Source: Bdellovibrionales bacterium (lineage in GTDB: Bacteria > Bdellovibrionota > JAFGOL01). Taken from it: a DNA stretch of 11,399 nucleotides. A program made the translations under genes and the position numbers. Numbering within the stretch: the first letter of the stretch is position 1; each line of letters begins with the position of its first letter. The notes beneath the pieces were generated by a model. It made no database searches, was not told the DNA's origin, and saw only the letters and a list, made by a program, of their open reading frames with translations. Below, one piece after another: positions 6,455 through 11,399 of this stretch. Location of the stretch: positions 1 to 11,399 of the forward strand of contig JAKLHL010000034.1 in NCBI GenBank assembly GCA_022710165.1. The letters run 5' to 3'.

Positions 6455-6544
6455 TTAGATCAGCCTCGGAAGGACCTGCCTCTAGAAGATACTGTAACAG
6501 ATTATGTAAACTTTTTGGATCAACCACTCCCCAAAAGTTTATAG
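6455..6544 (+). pseudogene. Possible 3' remnant of an interrupted gene
   Basis: Immediately after the AT-rich cassette, an open frame without its own start reads about 29 codons to TAG at 6542-6544. Its composition returns to the host type (26 G+C in 6461-6520). The peptide looks like natural coding sequence and holds LDQP twice (LDQPRKDLPLED and NFLDQPLPKSL). It could be the tail of a gene cut by arrival of the cassette. It is short, so chance openness is a real alternative. I do not recognise the family. Confidence 0.3.
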
Positions 6545-6569
6545 ACACCCTTAATAACCTCTATATAAT
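6542..6569 (+). promoter_or_regulatory. Sigma70-type promoter TAGACA-N16-TATAAT
   Basis: The -35 TAGACA (6542-6547) and a consensus -10 TATAAT (6564-6569) are 16 nt apart. Transcription would start near 6576, leaving a leader of about 14 nt before the lipoprotein ATG at 6590. ACCTCTA (6557-6563) and TAGAGGT (6579-6585) form a 7-bp inverted repeat around the -10 element and reach into the Shine-Dalgarno, which could be an operator. Confidence 0.65.
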
Positions 6570-6589
6570 TCCTGATATTAGAGGTGCCC

Positions 6590-7624
6590 ATGAAAAAACT
6601 ATCACTTTGTTTTGCGATGACCTTGGCTTTGGCTCTGGCTTCTTGCGGAGGCGGCGGACTGCATGTTTATGTTTCAGGATATAACGGTAATAACGCCGTT
6701 TATTGGGATAACGGCGGTACGCAGAGCAATCTTGAGAATGGAGGGCTTGATGCAAAAGCTAATGGTATATTTTTTGATTCAGGCTCTGTATATGTTGTCG
6801 GGACTTGTAACGACGCTACGAACAATAAGGCCTGCTATTGGAAGAACGGAGTAAGGACTAACCTTACCTCTACTGACGGCATAGACTGGCAAACAGAAGG
6901 CCATGCGATAGCGGTCTATAATAACAGAGTATATGTTGCTGGGCGAGTGCTTAAGAACGGAGCTGTAAAACCAGCAGGTGTTTATTGGCAGGATAATACA
7001 GAATCTATGACAGAGCTTACAGATGCTCTGGCCTATGGTTATGCTAATTCCATTTTTGTTGAGCCTTATACAGGCGTTGTTTACGTCGGCGGGGCAGAGA
7101 ACTTTACAGGTACTACTGGTCAGGAAGAAGGCATTTACTGGAAGAACGACACAAGGAATCTTTTAGCCATCACCACAATGATACAGGCTGTTACTGCAGA
7201 CAGCAGTGCTAACGTTTATTCTGCAGGCTATGAAACAGACGTTGATCACACGAACGCAGTTTATTACTTTAACACGACAAAGTATGAACTTACGGTCCCA
7301 AGCACGACCACTTCATCAAGGGCTACAGGGATACATTTAGGCGGGTCTGATGTTTATATCTCTGGCTATTATAATGCCGGATCAGGGAATAGGCCTTGTT
7401 ACTGGAAGAACGGCGAAAGGGTAGATCTTAGCGATGGCTCAGACGGATTTGCCTACAAGGCGAATGCGATATTCTTTAAGGACGGCTCTGTTTATGTTGC
7501 AGGGTCTTATTACAACAGCACTATCGGAAAAAATATTTCCTGCTATTGGAAAGACGGCATAAAGACCGATCTTACCTTTGGTGAGTCAAGCAATACAGAC
7601 GCAACGGGTATATATGTCCAATAA
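6590..7624 (+). CDS. Lipoprotein with seven-repeat predicted beta-propeller
   Basis: From ATG at 6590 the protein is 344 aa. GAGGTG (6581-6586) is the Shine-Dalgarno, so the in-frame GTG at 6584, which lies inside it, is unlikely to be the start. The N-terminus is a lipoprotein signal peptide with lipobox LASC (C19), followed by four glycines; with Gly at +2 an outer-membrane location is expected by the enteric sorting rule. The rest is seven repeats of 41-50 aa, each with a VYVAG-like strand and a CYWKNG-(x)2-TDL-like strand, starting at residues 26, 67, 114, 164, 209, 255 and 301. This pattern suggests a seven-bladed beta-propeller, the usual count for many such folds. Ligand and function are unknown. 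Cysteines precede the YW of repeats 2, 6 and 7. It is co-transcribed and overlaps the next gene by 11 nt. Confidence 0.85.
   Translation: MKKLSLCFAMTLALALASCGGGGLHVYVSGYNGNNAVYWDNGGTQSNLENGGLDAKANGIFFDSGSVYVVGTCNDATNNKACYWKNGVRTNLTSTDGIDWQTEGHAIAVYNNRVYVAGRVLKNGAVKPAGVYWQDNTESMTELTDALAYGYANSIFVEPYTGVVYVGGAENFTGTTGQEEGIYWKNDTRNLLAITTMIQAVTADSSANVYSAGYETDVDHTNAVYYFNTTKYELTVPSTTTSSRATGIHLGGSDVYISGYYNAGSGNRPCYWKNGERVDLSDGSDGFAYKANAIFFKDGSVYVAGSYYNSTIGKNISCYWKDGIKTDLTFGESSNTDATGIYVQ
6665..7570 (+). repeat. Seven degenerate coding repeats of the lipoprotein
   Basis: The consensus unit is roughly A-x-A-I-x-F-x-(x)-G-x-VYVAG-x(10-17)-CYWKNG-x2-TDL. Unit starts, measured at the VY pair, are 41, 47, 50, 45, 46 and 46 residues apart. 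Repeats 2, 6 and 7 are the most alike, while repeat 5 is the most diverged (VYSAG, AVYYFN). The DNA of the units has diverged too, so this is an old protein repeat rather than a recent tandem duplication. Confidence 0.8.
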
Positions 7625-7916
7625 ATACATTAGATACGTCATCCTTTTAGACGAGATCCCCGGGGCGCAGACCACAAGGCAGGCTGTGTTTGATCACGTC
7701 CAGCACTTAAAGGCTTTAGAGAGTGAAGGAAAGCTTGTGATATGTGGTCCATTCACAGACTACAAGGGCGGTATGGTCGTTATAAAGGCAGACAGCATTG
7801 ATGAGGCAAGGCGCATTGCAGAGGCCGACCCCTTTGTAAAGCTTGGCCTTAGAAAGTACCAAATCCGCACCCTGGAGCTTTCCTGCGCAGAGAACAATCA
7901 CATGGGTATTGGCTAA
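7614..7916 (+). CDS. YCII-related (YciI-like) domain protein
   Basis: The ATG at 7614 gives a 100-aa protein. The frame is open upstream inside the lipoprotein gene, but that extension is not YciI-like. The core matches the YCII domain: a first strand YIRYVILLDE (5-14), a helix with H28 and H31, then EGKLVICGPFTDYKGGMVVIKADS (38-61) and EEAR-type helix IDEARRIAEADPFVKLGL (62-79). YciI-like proteins are small ferredoxin-like-fold dimers with a proposed His-Asp site; the reaction is mostly unknown. It overlaps the lipoprotein stop by 11 nt with only a weak ribosome site, so its translation is probably coupled to that gene. No signal peptide is seen, so it should be cytoplasmic, unlike its upstream neighbour, and a shared function is not evident. 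Confidence 0.85.
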   Translation: MSNKYIRYVILLDEIPGAQTTRQAVFDHVQHLKALESEGKLVICGPFTDYKGGMVVIKADSIDEARRIAEADPFVKLGLRKYQIRTLELSCAENNHMGIG

Positions 7917-7952
7917 GACTTATACAAGTGTTAATGACTTTGACATCGCGCT

Positions 7953-7961
7953 TGGTATAAT
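7953..7961 (+). promoter_or_regulatory. Extended -10 promoter TGG-TATAAT
   Basis: A consensus -10 TATAAT (7956-7961) is preceded by TG one base upstream (7953-7954), the extended -10 motif that can replace a -35. A TTGACA lies at 7940-7945 but only 10 nt away, too close to serve this -10. Transcription would start near 7968, about 70 nt before the ATG at 8039. It is the likely promoter of the two-gene export operon that follows. Confidence 0.5.
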
Positions 7962-8038
7962 TACTAATAATATCAATAAGTTAATTTTTGAAATTTGAGG
8001 CATGCTTATTGCACTTAAATTAAGCCTAAGGAATTATA

Positions 8039-8968
8039 ATGAAAAGGCTTATTCTATATTTCTTAATATTTTTAGTTACAAGTACAGGCCAGGTATTGGC
8101 ACAAAGTGCTTCTGATGGCTTTATGGATCTTTTTACCAAGCTTGCAAAAGATAAGAATGTGACTTTACCGGACGATCTTAACAAGACGGCTTTTGAGTTC
8201 GTTCAAATAGTTAAAGAGGACCAGATTCCTCTTACTTATAACAGAGGAAGTGAAAAAGGTCTTAAAGATGAGATGCCAGTTAATAAAGTAAAACTAAGAG
8301 AAGCCTTTCAAATACAAAGGACAGAGCTTACTCAATTTCAATATGCTGTCATTATGGGTTTTAATCCTTCGCACGGCCTAAAAAAGCAGAGTGATACTAT
8401 TGAACTTAATATTGACGGGAAACCTGTAAAAATGTTCTATAACAGGCCTGTTAACCAGGTCTTCTACGACAGTATAGATATAAAAGGATTTTTAAGGAGA
8501 TTGAATGAATTAGATAAGGCTTATGATTATAGGCTTCCTACAGAAGCAGAGTGGGAATATTCAGCAAGAGGTGGTGCTGATACTGAGTATTTTTTTGGAG
8601 ATGACCCATCTAAACTAGGTGATTATGCATGGTTCATGGATAACTCTGAGGGTCACGCGCATGATGTGGCTTTAAAACTCCCCAATCAGTATGGCCTATA
8701 TGATATTTATGGGAACGTCAGCGAGGGCACTAAAGACCTTTATGACAAAGAAACATATTCAAAGATGGAAGGAGAACCAATAGGTGACGAATTCTCTGAG
8801 AATGTAGTAAGAGGTGGAGATTATAGAAAAGGACCTGATGTGTGCAGGTCTGCATGTCGTATGCGTAAAATGACGTTCATGGGTAATGTTGATGTTGGCT
8901 TCAGACTTGTAAGGACGCCAAAAAAAGAAATTAAACAGCAAAAAAACACAGTGGAAGAGAGCGACTAA
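8039..8968 (+). CDS. Exported SUMF1/FGE-sulfatase-domain protein, probably non-catalytic
   Basis: This 309-aa protein has a Sec signal peptide (residues 1-21, site VLA|Q). AAGGA lies 6 nt before the ATG. After an N-terminal region without recognised motifs (about 22-85) comes a formylglycine-generating-enzyme-like fold: TELTQFQYAVIMGFNPS (95-111), RPVNQVFYDSIDIKGFLRRLN (136-156), YRLPTEAEWEYSARGG (164-179), LPNQYGLYDIYGNVSEG (214-230), RGGDYRKG (258-265) and VGFRLVR (286-292). The usual GNVWEW is changed to GNVSEG. The paired active-site cysteines of true FGE are not in place; the only pair is C269 and C273 inside CRSACR. It is therefore more likely a binding or scaffold member than a sulfatase-activating enzyme. 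A charged tail (about 294-309) ends the protein, 3 nt before the next ATG. A partnership with that large exported protein is inferred from operon structure. Confidence 0.88.
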   Translation: MKRLILYFLIFLVTSTGQVLAQSASDGFMDLFTKLAKDKNVTLPDDLNKTAFEFVQIVKEDQIPLTYNRGSEKGLKDEMPVNKVKLREAFQIQRTELTQFQYAVIMGFNPSHGLKKQSDTIELNIDGKPVKMFYNRPVNQVFYDSIDIKGFLRRLNELDKAYDYRLPTEAEWEYSARGGADTEYFFGDDPSKLGDYAWFMDNSEGHAHDVALKLPNQYGLYDIYGNVSEGTKDLYDKETYSKMEGEPIGDEFSENVVRGGDYRKGPDVCRSACRMRKMTFMGNVDVGFRLVRTPKKEIKQQKNTVEESD

Positions 8969-8971
8969 GAC

Positions 8972-11399
8972 ATGAAAAAGCTTATTACAGCAATATTACT
9001 GGTCTGTTTTACATCAAGTAACTTTGTGTATGCAAAGGCTCCAAGTACCCCTGCGCCAGTATCTAACGTTAAACTTTCAGACATAGTAAGGGATGCCATA
9101 GTTTATGGCGCAAGTGATGAAAAACTCCTAAAGATGGGAGACGACATAGATAAGTACCTTGCAGGTAACGACGTAGGTAAAGAAGAAGCACACAAACTAA
9201 GGGTTATACAGAACAGGATAATAAATTACTTTATAGTAAAAAGGACCTTTAGTAATTCAGGCACAAGTTCAAGCGGTTCAAAAAGAATAATTCACAACAC
9301 TCTAAGGGCAGCATTTATTGACACCGACGAGCCAGAATTTAAACTAAAGGACATTTATACCGCGAACACGGTCCGCGAACTTATTAGTCCGACTTTTTTA
9401 TTGGACGTGGATGTATATGCCAGTAATAAAACCGGTAAAGGGAGTCCAATTAAACCAAGCCTAAAAGGTGTTGGGGACCCAGGCGTTTGGGATGATTTCG
9501 TAAGTCTTTTTACAGGTAAAAAACCAGAAATAGATAACGCAGAAGTTAATAAAATAGGCGGGATCTACGACTATCAGGCAACCCTCTGGCTAAAGACGAT
9601 AAAGAACTCCTTAAAGACTCTTTTATTCTACGGCCAGATATATCCAGCATCTTTATATTACAACAACTCAATCACCAGCGTCTCGAACATGGCCTGCTCC
9701 ATAGGATCTGATGACAGGTCTTTATGTACTACGGATGTTCTTAACGAGCTAAACAGAACAGGGATTGAATATAAGTACGACGAGTTGAGGGAATTAAAGT
9801 CTTATGACCCGCAGAATGTTGCAGATGATCTTTGCGGACAGATAAGGCAATTGGTTATCAGTAATCCGATCTATGAAGAGATGGGCTGTTATCCTCAGTA
9901 CTACCATACACTGGGTGATGTTAACGATAATGGCTTACCAGTAAACAATACAAGGTTTAGAAAAAGTATTACTTATATAGAGCCTGAACAGTTCGCGTTA
10001 AGTGACAGACTTGATGCTGTTCAGGCAAAATATGATAACGACTTTAGGAACAAGATCTGTGCTGAGTACTCAGCATCACTTGCTCCTATAAAGGCCAGCA
10101 GCATTGGAACGCTACTTCTTACAGACAGCCTGCAGGGACTTAGCTGTGACATTTACTCAGAAAAGAACAAAGAGTTTATTTCTGAGGCAGAAAGGAGTTC
10201 TATAAATTCTTATAACGTTGGGCTTGTTAGGGGTGCAATAACAGAAAGTGTGAAAATGGTCCTTGACCATATAGATAAAACGAACGAGGGCTTTAAGGAC
10301 TCTTTTATAAATGCGAAAAAGGGTAAGCCTTATAAAGACGACTACGATATCTCTGAGTACGTAGTGTCCAACATAAAGGAACTGATGGAGTTAAATCCAG
10401 TCGCTGCGGCGCAAACACTGGTTAGTCAGCCTTCTTTTATTCCTCTGCTTGCGGGTCCAATGTTTGAGCAGATAGATTCAGACAAAGAAATGCAAGAGAT
10501 AACAGACACGATAGTTAGGGCAGGCACTTATATTGTGGGTGGAGTTTGTGCCATCCTTGCAATAGTTGCTCCTTACGCAGGAATACCTGCACTTGCGGCT
10601 TATGCTGGTGTGCTTGGTACTACTTCAACTGTGCTTTTTGTTGCTGGTACTACTTACAGCGGGGTAAGGTCTTACGAGGAATATCAGACCTATAACGACC
10701 TTATGAACGTTATCCAAAGCCAGAACGGTGACCAGCTTTCCTTATATGAAATGCAGAACGCTTATTCGAATGCAATAGACCTTGCATACGAGACTGCCAT
10801 AAACGGTACTTTGATAAGTCTTTCAGCGGCGATATCACTGCTTGCAAAAACTGCACGTACAACTGCGGTCACAAATGAGCTTGGCACTATTGATGATGTG
10901 ATAGCTTTCGAGAAGCAGGGCTCAAAGACACCTTTAAGTAAACCCGGGAACTCTAACGGCAAAGGCGGCTATTACGAGTACATAAAGCCTGTAGATGATG
11001 TAGGAACAGAAGGCTGGTGGGGTTTCCCCGGCTCTGGCTCAGGCTCAGGCTCAGGTACTGACGTTGCTGTTCTTACAAAGCCTGTAACACGGACCACGAC
11101 AAAACCAGTTGTGCTTCCTAGTAACAAGGTAAGTACAATGCCGACTTTAGGCCCTGTGCAGATAAGCCCAAGCACCTCAAGTGTTACGAATACGTTCTCT
11201 TATTCCAATTATATTAATCTAGGTGTTTTAAACTCTCTGGAAGATCCTTTGTTTAATGATCCTTTAGAGTCTCCTCTCGTAGATGGTCCTTTTTCTAATC
11301 CTTTAAAAAGAGATATTAAAGCAGAACCTCTCACTATTTATTTAGATGGTGAGACTTACGTTCAGGGTGCGGACGGATTCTTTGTTAATGTTAAGGACA
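8972..11399 (+). CDS. Large exported protein of unknown function, 3' end outside window
   Basis: I read the frame from ATG at 8972 to the window edge without a stop, giving at least 809 aa. It starts with a Sec signal peptide (1-21, site VYA|K). Residues about 22-510 are mixed alpha-helical with scattered cysteines and match no family I know. A long hydrophobic, Gly/Ala-rich stretch follows (about 516-570, from AGTYIVGG to TTYSGVR). A helical segment (about 572-650) comes next, then GWWGFP, a (Gly-Ser)4-Gly linker (687-695) and a Thr/Pro-rich region. Near 757-778 a Pro-Leu/Phe dipeptide recurs with spacings 5, 4, 5, 4. The order signal peptide, long N-terminal region, central hydrophobic segment, linker and unread C-terminus resembles large secreted effectors or polymorphic toxins, but no toxin domain is visible. 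It has no strong ribosome site and is likely translated by coupling to the upstream gene. Confidence 0.8.
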   Translation, partial: MKKLITAILLVCFTSSNFVYAKAPSTPAPVSNVKLSDIVRDAIVYGASDEKLLKMGDDIDKYLAGNDVGKEEAHKLRVIQNRIINYFIVKRTFSNSGTSSSGSKRIIHNTLRAAFIDTDEPEFKLKDIYTANTVRELISPTFLLDVDVYASNKTGKGSPIKPSLKGVGDPGVWDDFVSLFTGKKPEIDNAEVNKIGGIYDYQATLWLKTIKNSLKTLLFYGQIYPASLYYNNSITSVSNMACSIGSDDRSLCTTDVLNELNRTGIEYKYDELRELKSYDPQNVADDLCGQIRQLVISNPIYEEMGCYPQYYHTLGDVNDNGLPVNNTRFRKSITYIEPEQFALSDRLDAVQAKYDNDFRNKICAEYSASLAPIKASSIGTLLLTDSLQGLSCDIYSEKNKEFISEAERSSINSYNVGLVRGAITESVKMVLDHIDKTNEGFKDSFINAKKGKPYKDDYDISEYVVSNIKELMELNPVAAAQTLVSQPSFIPLLAGPMFEQIDSDKEMQEITDTIVRAGTYIVGGVCAILAIVAPYAGIPALAAYAGVLGTTSTVLFVAGTTYSGVRSYEEYQTYNDLMNVIQSQNGDQLSLYEMQNAYSNAIDLAYETAINGTLISLSAAISLLAKTARTTAVTNELGTIDDVIAFEKQGSKTPLSKPGNSNGKGGYYEYIKPVDDVGTEGWWGFPGSGSGSGSGTDVAVLTKPVTRTTTKPVVLPSNKVSTMPTLGPVQISPSTSSVTNTFSYSNYINLGVLNSLEDPLFNDPLESPLVDGPFSNPLKRDIKAEPLTIYLDGETYVQGADGFFVNVKD
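11030..11056 (+). repeat. In-frame hexamer repeat encoding a Gly-Ser linker
   Basis: GGCTCT is followed by three copies of GGCTCA and a closing GGT, encoding (Gly-Ser)4-Gly. The three GGCTCA units are identical, so slippage could change linker length by two residues without a frameshift. Confidence 0.8.

Noticed and set aside
7940..7961. TTGACA followed by TATAAT as a full -35/-10 promoter
   Set aside because: The spacer is only 10 nt, far from the 16-18 nt needed; I kept the extended -10 reading instead.
1..11399. CRISPR arrays, tRNA or rRNA genes, insertion sequences, integrases
   Set aside because: I found no spaced direct repeats, no clover-leaf or rRNA signature, and no transposase or integrase motifs in any frame.

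Overview
The window reads as chromosomal DNA of a diderm (Gram-negative type) bacterium. It carries a lipoprotein with a clear lipobox, several Sec-exported proteins and an HD-GYP protein. The prkA-yeaH-spoVR stress module and heavy use of AGG and ATA codons would suit a deltaproteobacterial or Bdellovibrio-like lineage, but that placement is a weak inference.

Layout. (1) Positions 1-2721: the end of prkA (PrkA/YeaG serine kinase), a VWA-domain YeaH/YhbH protein (DUF444) and SpoVR/YcgB, packed as one operon. (2) 2722-3948: an HD-GYP cyclic-di-GMP phosphodiesterase-type gene on the minus strand, its stop codon abutting that of spoVR, then a divergent gene for a two-helix membrane protein ending in a HAMP domain with no output domain. 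(3) 3931-4162, minus strand: a compact unit not recognised as any known gene, with a near-consensus sigma70 promoter, a near-perfect Shine-Dalgarno, a 32-codon ORF and a terminator-like hairpin at its stop. (4) 4301-6440: an AT-rich insert with a MazG-type nucleotide pyrophosphohydrolase and, divergently, a 550-aa GIY-YIG nuclease fused to a Schlafen-group-3 (DUF2075) helicase. It looks like a horizontally acquired, probably defence-related pair, and a short coding-like remnant lies just downstream. (5) 6542-7916: a promoter, a lipoprotein of seven repeats (predicted seven-bladed beta-propeller) and an overlapping YCII-domain gene. (6) 7953-11399: a promoter, an exported SUMF1/FGE-fold protein that looks non-catalytic, and, 3 nt later, a very large exported protein of at least 809 residues that runs off the window. 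The large protein has a central hydrophobic segment, a Gly-Ser linker and Pro-Leu repeats, an architecture resembling large secreted effectors or polymorphic toxins.

How the genes may work together. Region 1 is a known stress/starvation signalling set. The separate HAMP and HD-GYP genes may be the sensor and effector halves of one signalling unit. The two strongest candidates for something undescribed are the 32-aa transcription unit and the nuclease-helicase plus pyrophosphohydrolase pair. The terminal export operon is the third, but its informative C-terminus lies outside the window.
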